NCBI RefSeq assembly: GCF_963678975.1 | Contig: NC_089280.1 | Span: 36,326,974 to 36,390,973 of the forward strand | Reading direction: 5' to 3' | DNA: 64,000 bases | From: Dysidea avara | Lineage: Eukaryota > Porifera > Demospongiae > Dictyoceratida > Dysideidae | Shown here: piece after piece, positions 23,354-35,417 of the stretch | Layout: every line of letters begins with the position of its first letter | Numbering within the stretch: position 1 is the first letter of the stretch | Position numbers and translations under genes: made by a program | Notes under the pieces: generated by a model | Databases searched by the model: none | Told to the model about the DNA's origin: nothing | The model's input: only the letters and a program-made list of their open reading frames with translations

Positions 23354-24125
23354 TTTTCACTGTACTATTAGTGATTAGTGATCATGGGGGATTATTTATT
23401 AAGATACTAAGATATACAAACGCTACAACCTCTAAATATAGCAGTAAATTTTTACCCTGGTCCAATGTCTCGTAATAATCGTGACTTCGTGAGAGACTCT
23501 ACTGTGACAAATACATGTTTATCATGATATGTGCTAATCGCCTTTTTACAATTAAGTTTTACAACACAAATACATGTATAGTTAAACTCACCAATTGCGA
23601 CTAAATCCCTTCAACACGAAAAGACAAGTAATGAGACAACCTTGGAGACAACAGCCACACAAACCTATTCTGGTGCATTTATTTAGTAGTAATATAAATT
23701 TTAAAGACGTTTATTTACAACAGGACATAATTACGCGCCCCTCTATTGTCTCTGTACATACTTGCCTTTTCTTTACTATTCTCATTTCATTTCACAAGAT
23801 CTCTTGGCAGGGGCGTAGCTTCTTCACTTGAATTAGTCAATGCTTGAAGTAGATCGAGATACTCTAATAGAACAGTCACATTTCTACAAGTGCCATATTT
23901 TTATATTGTAAAGTCTGTAAGTAGCTAGTAATTTAAACTATACAATCCGATGCTAAGCAAAAGTTGTAACTATGCTAAATATTGATTGCTGTGTTACAGC
24001 TGTTTTGTGACTGCTCTAATAGAGTATTTTGATCGTTTCAATGCAGTACAAGATGAAAGGCAAAGCGTTGTTAAGGGTTTAATAGTTAAAATGGGTGTTA
24101 GTTGACTGCAGTTGCATGCCACTAA
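23354..24125. other. No gene; motif copies and a hAT-like end
   Basis: The stretch contains CAGGGGCGTAGCT at 23813 and two copies of the dispersed motif (23852-23881 and 24007-24035). A 78-codon plus-strand frame (23595-23831) has no family signal. Confidence 0.4.
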
Positions 24126-24316
24126 CAGGGCCGTCCTGAGAAATTAGAGGGCCCAGGGAAAAGAGTTAAAGAGGGGCCCAGGGGCAAGGAAGGGTCTAGA
24201 TCCTGACTGCTCTATTAGAGTATATCGATCTTTCTTTAAACAGGTATTCAAGTGGCCCCTTTCGGGCTGTGGTAGGGGGCAAAATACCCCAGTTACCCCC
24301 AATGTTGGCGGCCCTG
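24126..24316. mobile_element. 191-bp hAT-type MITE with perfect 8-bp duplication
   Basis: The ends are CAGGGCCGTC at 24126 and its inverted counterpart (GGCGGCCCTG) ending at 24316. GCCACTAA lies directly outside on both sides (24118-24125 and 24317-24324). An 8-bp duplication is the hallmark of hAT transposition. The interior carries a copy of the GACTGCTCTATTAGAGTAT motif at 24205-24233. Confidence 0.8.
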
Positions 24317-24439
24317 GCCACTAAAATTACAGTTATATTTTAATATTCTGTCACTGTAATCTGGGGTTTCTGTCAAAACCATGGAAACTCACCTACTGTT
24401 ATCAACAGTACATTGCTTATTCTAACAAAAAGTATTGAA

Positions 24440-25070
24440 ATCCCATCCAAAAACAGCTTATAGCTGTAAAAAAAGTGCGCGTCCAAGTAAAGCAGAGTTA
24501 ACTGCGACAAAAAGTAATGATATCATAATGCGGCCATGTGCGAGGTGTGCAAGTTGTAAAATTAATATTAGCTAATCAGATAATACAATGTTATTGTTAA
24601 AGTGTTAATGAGAACTATGTGATGCTGCTAGTTTTTAAGTGTGTGAGCATCTTCATAAATGCCACATAAATTTAATTCTCAATAAAGCAATGTGTATAGA
24701 TTCTCTGATAGTAATAAATAGTTTGAGTTTGGCCGCCTTTCCTGTATACAGCAATGCTACGAACAAAGGAAAGGCGGCCAAACTCAAACTATTTATTACT
24801 ATCAGAGAATCTATACACATTGCTTTATTGAGAATTAAATCTATGTGGCATTTATGAAGATGCTCACACACTTAAAAACTAGCAGCATCACATAGTTCTC
24901 ATTAACACTTTAACAATAACATTGTATTATCTGATTAGCTAATATTAATTTTACAACTTGCACACCTCGCACATGGCCGCATTATGATATCATTACTTTT
25001 TGTCGCAGTTAACTCTGCTTTACTTGGATGCGCACTTTTTTTACAGCTATAAGCTGTTCTTGGATGGGAT
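24440..25070. repeat. Near-perfect 303-bp-arm palindrome (foldback element)
   Basis: 24440-24742 and 24768-25070 are inverted copies with the same length, no indel and only about four mismatches seen by eye, separated by a 25-base loop. Both arms give the same 72-codon frame (24639 plus, 24653 minus), which is simply the palindrome read twice. The ends read ATCCCATCCAA and TTGGATGGGAT. Target duplications are not clear. The high identity means a recent origin or active gene conversion. A transcript would form a hairpin of about 300 base pairs. Confidence 0.9.
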
Positions 25071-25254
25071 ATAACTATACAAATATGCATGCATAGCATG
25101 GATTCATTTTGCATAACACAAGTGATAAATTACTGGAGCTCTATATCTTTAAACACTGCACACCAAAGCTATAGCAGTATAAGGTCATGCTAAGTTTTGC
25201 ATTTAATGTTGGAATGTCTGAAAACTTCATATGGACATGGATATTTACATGCAT

Positions 25255-25320
25255 GTTCTATTAGAGTATACCTGACTGATCTATTATATACCTGACTGCT
25301 CTATTAGAGTATATCGATCT
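25255..25320. repeat. Three tandem-like copies of the CTCTATTAGAG motif
   Basis: Copies at 25255-25270, 25273-25290 (degenerate) and 25293-25320 are separated by ATACCTGACTG spacers. This is one of several clusters of the dispersed motif; others are at 30484-30567 and 42038-42111. Confidence 0.7.
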
Positions 25321-25479
25321 TTTTAACAAGTTTTGAAGAGGGCTCATGTTACCTCTGTAAATCCTTCCCTGAGAGATGAATGTAAGTTTTATCAATTGTT
25401 GTGCTGTGTCATTACACTATATTGCTCACTCATTTTGTCCTGCCACACTAAATGGTGTCAGGATCCTGCTTGCAGAAGT

Positions 25480-25540
25480 CTAAATTTTACAGGGGGGGTT
25501 CCTGAACCCCCCGGAACCCCCCTCCCTACGCCCCTGCTCA
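25480..25540. repeat. hAT-like MITE end, inverted orientation
   Basis: The G-rich block GGGGGGGTTCCTGAACCCCCC followed by CCCTACGCCCCTG is the inverted form of the CAGGGGCGTAG end. The partner could be 23813, which would make the palindrome and the small hAT MITE nested within a 1.7-kb unit. This pairing is inferred from end similarity only. Confidence 0.4.
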
Positions 25541-25559
25541 TGAAGGACCTGTCACTTTC

Positions 25560-25707
25560 ATATTTGATTTGATTTATATATTTAACCTGCGAGCAATCGG
25601 CTACAGCCGTTCTTCCTTGCCCAGAGGGACACATTACAATACATTGATAGTACACACAAAACTAAACAAAGCAAGGTATAACTGATACAAAGACAACCAA
25701 GGTAAAC

Positions 25708-25785
<78 letters not shown>

Positions 25786-25830
25786 AAACATGCATGTAGT
25801 TACAATCATGTTAATGTTATCAAAGGAGTG
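25560..25830 (-). mobile_element. LINE 3' tail with CA microsatellite
   Basis: The minus strand carries AAGAACGGCTGTAGCCGAT followed by a TATAAATCAAATCAAAT tail. This matches the 3' end of the LINE at 8570-9760 (AAGAACGGCTGGTGCCGAC, then TATAAATCAAAT). Upstream on that strand is a long (GT)n tract, about 25711-25785 in the plus-strand CA phase. No coding sequence remains. Confidence 0.65.
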
Positions 25831-25840
25831 AGTCACAGTG

Positions 25841-26335
25841 CTGCTTAAGGACAGCGCTGTGACTCACTGACTCATATGGCATCTATAGAATGTGACATTT
25901 AAACTCTTATCGTAAAATAATTTTCATACATTCCCAGAAACTAAACATCTCGTGATCTAACTGTTTTTAATAATAATAATTTTTTTGCTCTGAAACCTAA
26001 TCTCATACTGAATTTTTTCAGATCACAGACCCCTGAGGCCAGAGCTTCACCACTTTTTAGCTGAGATACAAAAACTTGCAAAATTGGTAAAGCTAAATAT
26101 AGTGAACAGGAAGTTCACAGCATTTGTTTAACTGATAGAAAAGACACTGATCTTACCTGTAGGTTAACTTAGGTGCCAGATGGTGACTATGTTTAAGAGG
26201 TGATTTTTGGTGGCAAGTTTTATCTGTGTAATCATACAGTACGATAGTACTGTATGGTAGGGAGTAGGCGTGGCCCACAAAATAACATCACCCAAAAACC
26301 AGCCTCAATTTTCCCAGACGACGATGAGGCAGTAT
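25841..26335. other. No gene seen
   Basis: AT-rich sequence with TAATAATAATTTTTTT near 25968. I see no structure. Confidence 0.4.
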
Positions 26336-26870
26336 TGGTTAGGTAAAACTAAACCCAAACAAGCTTTCAGATCGACCTGAAACACTTTCAACAAGTTGTT
26401 ACGGAATTTTAAAATTTATTTTATTCAATGGAATTTTCTACTGACTGACTGAGTAACTGACCGATGCCTTCAGACAAGCGTAACTCGATAATAGCTAAGC
26501 CTACGGGCTTGATTTTTTCACTGTTCGACGTCGCTTCATCCCGAGAAGTGCCTTTTGGCATGTCGCAGCATGTACAATGCATTCTTCACGGACTTACCAG
26601 TGTCCTCCTTTGTGTCCATTCATCTTTGCTGCGTGTTGATTTGGCGGTAGCACGTGATGGCTTCTCTTCGAAACAGAAATCATCCGTATTTTTCCTAGTG
26701 GATATTTTTGATTGCAGCAGTGCTTTGCGAACAGTTCTTGATTTGAAATGCTGTGCAATGGGCCAGAGCCTATGGTCCGGCATTGGCCGACTTGATTTTA
26801 GTGAAAAGATCGAGATAGCAGTCATCAAAATATACTCTAATAGAACAGTCACTGTGATACTCTAATAAAG
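26336..26870. repeat. Dispersed repeat sharing a core with copies at 41 and 46 kb
   Basis: TTTTCTACTGACTGACTG...GATGCCTTCAGACAAG...ACTCGATAA at 26436-26495 matches 45875-45935 (TTTTCTACTGATTGACTAACTG...TGATAACGGC). 26335-26410 matches 41265-41340 in inverted orientation. The long open frame 26464-26865 is not conserved in the relatives and is not called. Two motif copies lie at its right edge (26831-26876). Confidence 0.5.
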
Positions 26871-26879
26871 CATTCAGTA

Positions 26880-28980
26880 TAGAATATAGCTTACAGTCTA
26901 AGCCATTACATCTGTGTTAACTGTCTTAAAATTACCCAGTGAGTCATCTGCATGGCACACTGCATTGAGCTAATTGATCATTCATGTCATGTCATGCAGT
27001 TACAATCTAAAACTAAACTTTCATGTTGAGAAATTTTTGTATACATCATGAAAATAAAATTAGCTACTATCTATAATAGTCAGATATGAAACTCAATTAA
27101 TTGGTAATGTAGCACAAAATTACCATTGATGTTAACGAAAAGAAGAGACTTTGCATGTATAATAGCCTCCAGATACCATTTCAGAGCATCTATTTTCAAA
27201 AGTTTCCCTGGGGGCATGCCCCCTGACCCCTCTAACTTAACATGCTGTGTGTACTTATAGCACATGCAGTTAAGTAACACACCAAAACAGATAATCTCTG
27301 ATTTACAGATCATATTAGATCAATAAAAACTGAGTAGTGTGCATGACTATGACCTTCATTGCAGTCCATGTCTGGCCGGACCACTCAAAATCTCTGGGCT
27401 CTGGCCCTGCAATGGGTTGAACATAGCTGCCAACGAAGCATAATGGATAGTTCACTTTTCAGACAATAAGGGGCTGGGACACGCAGCACCATTTCAGATG
27501 CGGTATGCATGGGTTCACCAATCATAATAAAATTATTTACAAAAAAAGTTAACAAACAAGTACACGAAAAAATTTAAGTGTTATATCCCTACTGTGCATT
27601 TCCGTATCTTGAGCAAAAACCCTTATTTGGTATATTGTGAAAATGGTACCTCGGTATGACTAAATATAGGTATTGCCCTTAAATGGATACTGTACAACAA
27701 ATATTGATTAGTAATGGATTTAGTAAGTGGCAAAGCAACAACATTTGTACTCGGCTAAAGCCACAACATCTAATTCCTTGTATTTTGCTATTAACCACTA
27801 TGATATATTCGGTCTCTTCAATATTTCAGTATCACAGTTTAGTATAGGGCCTCAGTACACAGTATTGTGGCTTTGTTAATAATACCTCGGTATGATTAAA
27901 TACAGGTGCATTGCAGAGCCTTATAAGGCAGTGCTTTATATATTACAAATGATACTTCTGTTAGTGTTCTTCACAAACAAAGTGTATCATGCTAAATTCT
28001 GTAAGAAAATTTCACAGCCGTCTCTGCCATTTTCTTGATAACAAATGTGTCATGTGAGCTGGTAAAAAATGGATCATGTGATCTTACTGAAGAAGACTTG
28101 CGGTGAACATAAATCCAAACTCTGTAGACTAATGTCATAACTGGGATATTCTCAGTATACTAGTCACTGTACAAATTGATTTCTTTACTCTTCCTACTGT
28201 GTCCATCACCAAAACTACTCACCATAATAGACTGAAACTATTCATCACTGTTGATATACCATATAAGCAGAAATTTTGGCAAGCAGAATATTTGCCGTTT
28301 GCTTAATAAGTTGTATTTGGCGAGAGTTTAATTTGACAAATGTGTGTCTAATAAAGTGGAATACCACGTGATAACAAATTGTATAGCTAGCTATATGGCT
28401 TCTCCTTTACAAAGATGTACCTCATTGCCTACGTACTGGAGAGACTCTCACATGAAAATGGAGGACGGAAATTTATTCAATTTATAGTCAGTTCAGTAGC
28501 CATCCAAAAAGGAAACAAAGTGACTGGCCTCTATGCAAGATCTCCATTGTGTGTATCTTTGCTTCCTTCTAGCAAACTAGAGCCCTTTAACTAACACAGA
28601 CGTTGTTATGATAATTGCAGGCTGAGGTTCAGTACATTGATAGTTAAAATTTAGTGAAGACTAATACAGGTAAAGTGTTTATAGCTAACTGTCTCGCTAT
28701 TTAGCCATCATTATTATATTGCTTGTCTCCTTTCACCCAATGGAACAAAAATTGGTGCGAGTAGTACATTTATTAATATACTTGACTCGTTATTTCAGTC
28801 TCTGACTGCTCTATTAGAGTATCTCAATCTTGAAGGCTGCCAGGACTGCACACCCACGTACCCTGTTGAACTAGAGTGGAGGCACTTCCACCCTTCTGTC
28901 TAATGTACACAACCAATGTATTTACCCTAAATATGGTCCCTTCTTCTACCATAATAGCACATTCACGTTATCTATAATCA
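26880..28980. other. Intergenic; no gene seen
   Basis: Low-information AT-rich DNA. TACCTCGGTATGAYTAAATA occurs at 27650 and again at 27885, a diverged duplication of about 240 bp. A copy of the dispersed motif is at 28803-28832. Confidence 0.4.
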
Positions 28981-28984
28981 AATA

Positions 28985-30313
28985 CCATATTTGACCGGTT
29001 AATAGCCACTACTATAACTTTCAGCAAGCAAAACCTTGTGGTCACTATGTGAAGGTGGTCACTATGTAAAGGTGGTCACTATGTGAAGGTGGTCGCTATG
29101 TGAAGGTGGTCGCTATGTAAAGGTGGTCACTATGTGAAGGTGGTCGCTATGTGAAGGTGGTCGCTATGTGAAGGTGGTCGCTATGTGAAGGTGGGTACTA
29201 TGTGAAGGTGGCTACTATGTGAAGGTGGTTACTATTTGAAGGTGGTTACTATGTGAAGGTGGGTACTATTTGAAGGTGGTTACTATGTGAAGGTGGTTAC
29301 TATGTGAAGGTGGCTACTATGTGAAGGTGGTTACTATGTGAAGGTGGGTACTATGTGAAGGTGGTTACTATGTGATGGTGGTTACTATGTGAAGGTGGTT
29401 ACTATGTGAAGGTGGGTACTATGTGAAGGTGGCTACTATGTGAAGGTGGGTACTATGTGAAGGTGGTTACTATGTGAAGGTGGGTACTATGTGAAGGTGG
29501 TTACTATGTGATGGTGGTTACTATGTGAAGGTGGCTACTATGTGAAGGTGGTTACTATGTGAAGGTGGGTACTATGTGAAGGTGGCTACTATGTGAAGGT
29601 GGTTACTATGTGAAGGTGGCTACTATGTGAAGGTGGGTACTATGTGAAGGTGGTTACTATGTGATGGTGGTTACTATGTGAAGGTGGTTACTATGTGAAG
29701 GTGGGTACTATGTGAAGGTGGGTACTATGTGAAGGTGGCTACTATGTGAAGGTGGGTACTATGTGAAGGTGGTTACTATGTGATGGTGGTTACTATGTGA
29801 AGGTGGCTACTATGTGAAGGTGGGTACTATGTGAAGGTGGTTACTATGTGATGGTGGTTACTATGTGAAGGTGGTTACTATGTGAAGGTGGGTACTATGT
29901 GAAGGTGGCTACTATGTGAAGGTGGGTACTATGTGAAGGTGGTTACTATGTGAAGGTGGGTACTATGTGAAGGTGGTTACTATGTGAAGGTGGTTACTAT
30001 GTGAAGGTGGCTACTATGTGAAGGTGGTTACTATGTGAAGGTGGGTACTATGGGCTTTTGTGGCAGCAGCCCACGACATTTATACGGACTCACTATTGGC
30101 TGACCTTGTTTAATCATCTGTCAATCATTTTAACGTCTCTCAAAAATGCTATTTCCTGGCTTAAAATAACTCCTTTTCCTGGTTTCTGCTTCAAATGTTT
30201 CTAGTCAACACTTGCAACAGTATGTTTAGATACAAGCCGCAGCTCTTATGACAATAATTCTAGGCTGTGGAGTGGCTACTATCCGGGGGCAGCTATTAAC
30301 CAGTCAAGTAAGG
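28985..30313. mobile_element. TIR element with internal 17-bp minisatellite (copy 1)
   Basis: The ends are TTTGACCGGTTAATAGCC (from about 28990) and GCTATTAACCAGTCAAG (to about 30309). Between them are a short unique lead (CTATAACTTTCAGCAAGCAAAACC), the tandem array 29039-30051 and a unique right body of about 250 bp (TGACCTTGTTTAATCATCT...). Lead, array and right body all recur in the same order at 62445-63495, so this is one family. TA flanks on each side are possible (TACC/GGTA). Confidence 0.8.
29039..30051. repeat. 17-bp minisatellite, about 60 copies
   Basis: The unit is GGTTACTATGTGAAGGT with frequent variants GGTGG[T/C/G][T/C]ACTATGTGAA. The first units are CAC/CGC variants (GGTCACTATG, GGTCGCTATG), later ones TAC. 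Higher-order blocks repeat (for example the TGATGGTGG variant about every 170-190 bp between 29370 and 29860), showing amplification of multi-unit blocks. The unit resembles GTGGCTACTAT in the right subterminal region of the host element. Confidence 0.95.
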
Positions 30314-30483
30314 TAATTAATATTTGGTGCATACCTAATTATTGATGCAGGCATGACAGTAAACAAGTAATATAATGATGGCCGGCTATCATTATTGTAT
30401 TTCTTGTTTCCCATCACCTAGTTGAGACTGAGGTGGGCAGGAAGTGATTATTTATACAGTTGACTCTTGTTATTAGTGTATCA

Positions 30484-30567
30484 GTGACTGCTGCTCTGTT
30501 AGAGTATCTTGATCTTGACTGCTCTATTAGAGTATCTTGACTGCTCTGTTAGAGTATCTTGATCTTG
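30484..30567. repeat. Cluster of three CTCTATTAGAG motif copies
   Basis: GACTGCTGCTCTGTTAGAG, GACTGCTCTATTAGAGTAT and GACTGCTCTGTTAGAGTAT follow each other, each trailed by CTTGATCTTGA or CTTGA. They lie 170 bp outside the right end of the minisatellite element. Confidence 0.75.
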
Positions 30568-31180
30568 AAAAGTGCAAAGACTGTGTCCCATGCTTCCTGT
30601 TAAACAATAGTGGAAGGACTTCAACCCCCTCAGTTACCTTCCTGTCATGTTTACACACACAAGTTACAGTCCTGCCAGCCCGTCATGTTTATATAGTTCT
30701 ATGTCTCACGTGGCCAAACCACTTTTTCTCTCATGGTGCTAAACAATTGGAAGGTGTCCAATCGATAAGTGCCGTGCAACCAGTCTGGCTACACAAGACT
30801 AATACACAGTCACCTTAACACTCGGTCATTTTGGTCTATCATGAAATAGTACAGTCTTGTGATCTATGATCAAATAATTAAAATTTGGTGCAGCCACCTA
30901 AATATTGCAGGCAGTGATGGGAAACAAGGAATGAAATGATGATGGCCTACACATGTGTATTAAGTATATATGTAGTTACTGTTGTCGTAGCTTAAGTAGT
31001 TGTAGTCTAGTAGCTAGTTAGCTTTGTTCTTGTAATGTCCTTTTGTCTGTTTGTCATAACATACTACACTTGGTGCCATAATAAAATATGGTGAGATTTT
31101 AATTTGGCAATTTCATAAGCATCCACCAAATCGCCAATTTTAATTCCACACCAAAAATTCTGCTCATACAATATTATAGT
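30568..31180. other. No gene seen
   Basis: A 93-codon plus-strand frame (30537-30818) starts inside a motif copy and has no family signal. Confidence 0.4.
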
Positions 31181-31430
31181 CCCAGACCCCACCCAGTAGG
31201 GTCTGGTGACAAACACAAGAGTTTTGGGCCCTACACCATTTTTCCTTTCTGACTAATCAGACGCTTTAATTCAGCTGTAATGCAATTTGAACAAAGAGGG
31301 CCGACTGGAACCATGGATACAAATGCATAAACAATATGGCGGCCAGCCCGTATTGCCCTCTTGCAGGCCGGCCTGCAACATAGTGTAAGTCACCAGACCC
31401 TACTCTGCAGTGGGTGGGGTCTGGGCACAA
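31180..31430. mobile_element. About 250-bp foldback MITE
   Basis: CCCAGACCCCACCCAGTAGG...CTGGTGAC at 31182 and GTCACCAGACCCTACTC...GTGGGGTCTGGG ending near 31428 are inverted arms of about 30-37 bp. The interior includes the short palindrome GCAGGCCGGCCTGC near 31364. No coding sequence. Confidence 0.65.
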
Positions 31431-32016
31431 GACTAACATTATTACTGAGACAACAAAAAGTTGTGCCAAATAATACTCAGGAGCACCTATCATTCCCCAA
31501 ATTATTCCTAGACATGATGTAATAATAACACAGCCAATTGTGTACTTTTAATCTCATTGTACTGGAAGAAAGGAATAACCTAAAGACACTCTAATAGAGC
31601 AGTCACATAACATCTTATTACTGCGTAGAGTATCTCAATCTTGAAGCTATCAGGAGCAGAGAATTTTAAAAGTTTCCCAGGACAAGCCATAACCCTTGTT
31701 GGAACTTCACTGTACTGATTGTGTCTCTACATAAACACTTTATGATTATATATAGCTAGGTAGATGAGTAGCTAATGTACTGTAACCATCACTTTGCCTC
31801 ATGTCAAATTGATCATGACTGACTATACAGTACTTTTCACTGGAATATACCACTAAAAGTACAATGATGATAACCAGGTTGGTTGTACAGTGTCAGTACA
31901 AAGCTAGTTCTTTAGCTATAAGTTTCTGATCTTCATTTCCTTTCTGCAGTATGTCTTGATTTTCTCAGAGACATGTGAAGTAGATGTAGTCTCCTGTAAA
32001 CAAATAAACTAGCCAG
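31431..32016. other. No gene; one motif copy
   Basis: A dispersed motif copy lies at 31586-31606 and a half copy (TAGAGTATCTCAATCTTGAAG) near 31625. Nothing else seen. Confidence 0.4.
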
Positions 32017-33953
32017 CAGTATACTATGATATATCAAACAGTATACTATGATATATCAAACAGTATACTATGATATATCAAACAGTATACTATGATATAT
32101 CAAACAGTATACTATGATATACCGAACAGTATACTATGATATATCAAACAGTATACTATGATATATCAAACAGTATACTATGATATACCGAACAGTATAC
32201 TATGATATATCAAACAGTATACTATGATATATCAAACAGTATACTATGATATACCAAACAGTATACTATGATATATCAAACAGTATACTATGATATATCA
32301 AACAGTATACTATGATATACCAAACAGTATACTATGATATATCAAACAGTATACTATGATATACCGAACAGTATACTATGATATATCAAACAGTATACTA
32401 TGATATATCAAACAGTATACTATGATATACCAAACAGTATACTATGATATATCAAACAGTATACTATGATATATCAAACAGTATACTATGATATACCAAA
32501 TAGTATACTATGATATACCAAACAGTATACTATGATATATCAAACAGTATACTATGATATATCAAACAGTATACTATGATATATCAAACAGTATACTATG
32601 ATATATCAAACAGTATACTATGATATATCAAACAGTATACTATGATATATCAAACAGTATACTATGATATATCAAACAGTATACTATGATATACCAAACA
32701 GTATACTATGATATATCAAACAGTATACTATGATATATCAAACAGTATACTATGATATATCAAACAGTATACTATGATATATCAAACAGTATACTATGAT
32801 ATATCAAACAGTATACTATGATATACCAAACAGTATACTATGATATATCAAACAGTATACTATGATATACCAAACAGTATACTATGATATACCAAACAGT
32901 ATACTATGATATATCAAACAGTATACTATGATATACCAAACAGTATACTATGATATATCAAACAGTATACTATGATATATCAAACAGTATACTATGATAT
33001 ATCAAACAGTATACTATGATATATCAAACAGTATACTATGATATATCAAACAGTATACTATGATATATCAAACAGTATACTATGATATATCAAACAGTAT
33101 ACTATGATATATCAAACAGTATACTATGATATATCAAACAGTATACTATGATATATCAAACAGTATACTATGATATATCAAACAGTATACTATGATATAT
33201 CAAACAGTATACTATGATATATCAAACAGTATACTATGATATACCGAACAGTATACTATGATATACCAAACAGTATACTATGATATATCAAACAGTATAC
33301 TATGATATACCAAACAGTATACTATGATATATCAAACAGTATACTATGATATACCAAACAGTATACTATGATATATCAAACAGTATACTATGATATATCA
33401 AACAGTATACTATGATATATCAAACAGTATACTATGATATATCAAACAGTATACTATGATATATCAAACAGTATACTATGATATACCAAACAGTATACTA
33501 TGATATATCAAACAGTATACTATGATATATCAAACAGTATACTATGATATATCAAACAGTATACTATGATATATCAAACAGTATACTATGATATATCAAA
33601 CAGTATACTATGATATATCAAACAGTATACTATGATATACCAAACAGTATACTATGATATACCAAACAGTATACTATGATATATCAAACAGTATACTATG
33701 ATATACCAAACAGTATACTATGATATATCAAACAGTATACTATGATATATCAAACAGTATACTATGATATATCAAACAGTATACTATGATATACCAAACA
33801 GTATACTATGATATATCAAACAGTATACTATGATATATCAAACAGTATACTATGATATATCAAACAGTATACTATGATATACCAAACAGTATACTATGAT
33901 ATACCAAACAGTATACTATGATATATCAAACAGTATACTATGATATATCAAAC
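32017..33953. repeat. 22-bp satellite, 88 copies
   Basis: The unit is CAGTATACTATGATATATCAAA. Variation is almost confined to one position pair (ATATCAAA, ATACCAAA or ATACCGAA), and unit length never changes over 1.9 kb (88 x 22 = 1,936). The unit contains two self-complementary cores, GTATAC and GATATATC. 22 bp is close to two helical turns, so the cores would recur on one face of the DNA. No reading frame is implied. Confidence 0.97.
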
Positions 33954-35417
33954 ATCTTAAGAGGCAAAAGGTACTTTACGGAAGAATCTTAGTGGGTTTG
34001 GTGATGAATCACCAATTTATCAAATTTTGTTGTTATACACTAGTACTAGTAGACAGTTGGTAGACATTGTATCACATGATACGACCTTTTGGACAGACAC
34101 TAGCTGGACCAGCAATAATCAAGTGACACACCCCTTTACCAGACCAGTAATGATTAAGGGACATGACCAATTAAGGCTTATTGTACTTATAGCTATTGAT
34201 CATAAAATACACTCCCAACATGTTGTGTGTTAGTACATTTCAGATTAAAGAGTCATCATCATTATTATACTATTGACAGAACACACATACTGTATTTCCT
34301 TGATTCACAACTTGTCCCATACAAATGCCATTTACTCACTAGGAGTAGTAACACATAAACTACAGGTGTCACATGAACACTAGTGTAGTCATTAGTTCTA
34401 ACAATTACATGTTGTCAAACGTCTTTGAGGAAAAATATTTTGTAGACTTCTTAGTGGCAGTGGTGAAGAATAAACAACTTCACGGTGATACACAGAAACA
34501 ACCACAAATATGTTATCCACTCCACCCACACACCTGTTGGCTGTTGATGTCATACATTACTAGTGTCAATGTGAACACCTTCTGGTAGTGGAGGACCTGC
34601 TGATAAACATCAACAAATATTCTACACTAACAAAACACATACAGTGTTAGAAGGTCCAGCGGAATCTGCTCTACCTGAAGATGTTACAATGGCCAGGAGT
34701 GTTTAACAATGTCCCTGTGAAGATGCTGGTTAATAAGGCTTCTTATTTGGGGTTTAGTTGGGGCTAGCCAAGGGATTTTCCAGTAGCAAATAAACAGTAA
34801 ATTAACTTCCATGAAACGTGAGGTGTTTTTGTAAGATGTTAAGAGGGGATAAATAGATGATAAAGTTATTGTTCACTATACGTAATTATTTAAAACAGAG
34901 TTACAGAGTTAAGGCTCAGCTTAAAACATAGCAGCTCAAGTAGTTTTGAATGTATAAGGTAGTTGTCACGTTTAGAATTTGGATTAGCTCATAGTGTTCA
35001 TGAGAAGTATACGGTATCTTTCTACCCTCAAACCATTTTAAAATCCACAAATTCTTATTGGTCACAGACGTAAATGCTAGAACACAGTACCAAATGGTAC
35101 GTCTGGTGTTTGCATATTTGTTAACTCCTTATGTCTCAAATAGTGTATTGCAATCTGTTATAATAATATTATTGAGTGAATACAATAGAATATGACAAAA
35201 AAAAACTTTTATGGTAAACAGACACAAAATTGTTTTGTACTACAAGTAAGAAGTGTCTGACAGTTGTTATATCTGTTCATGTAAAATACACTTAGGATAG
35301 AGGTCTATTTAATATTCATTCTTATAGGGAGAGTTCTCACTACAGTCAACTTAGCTCTGACTAGGAAATTTGGGTCTCTGATAGTGTAATTTGACAAGTT
35401 AGTAACATACTGTTTAG
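33954..35417. other. No gene seen
   Basis: AT-rich intergenic DNA after the satellite. Short frames at 34027-34233 and 34373-34588 have no recognisable motif or splice context. Confidence 0.4.

Noticed and set aside
24639-24871. Identical 72-codon proteins on both strands
   Set aside because: A consequence of the near-perfect palindrome, not a duplicated gene.
25582-25836. Cys-Val-rich frame
   Set aside because: Translation of a CA/GT microsatellite; the same applies to 60730-61026.
26464-26865. 133-codon plus-strand frame
   Set aside because: It overlaps a dispersed repeat whose relatives do not keep the frame, and it ends in copies of the dispersed motif.
29039-30051. 17-bp array considered as a coding repeat or CRISPR
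   Set aside because: No spacers and no sustained long frame. It belongs to a transposon-like element with a second copy at 62445.
32017-33953. 22-bp array considered as a CRISPR-like array
   Set aside because: It is a pure head-to-tail tandem repeat without unique spacers, in a eukaryotic context.
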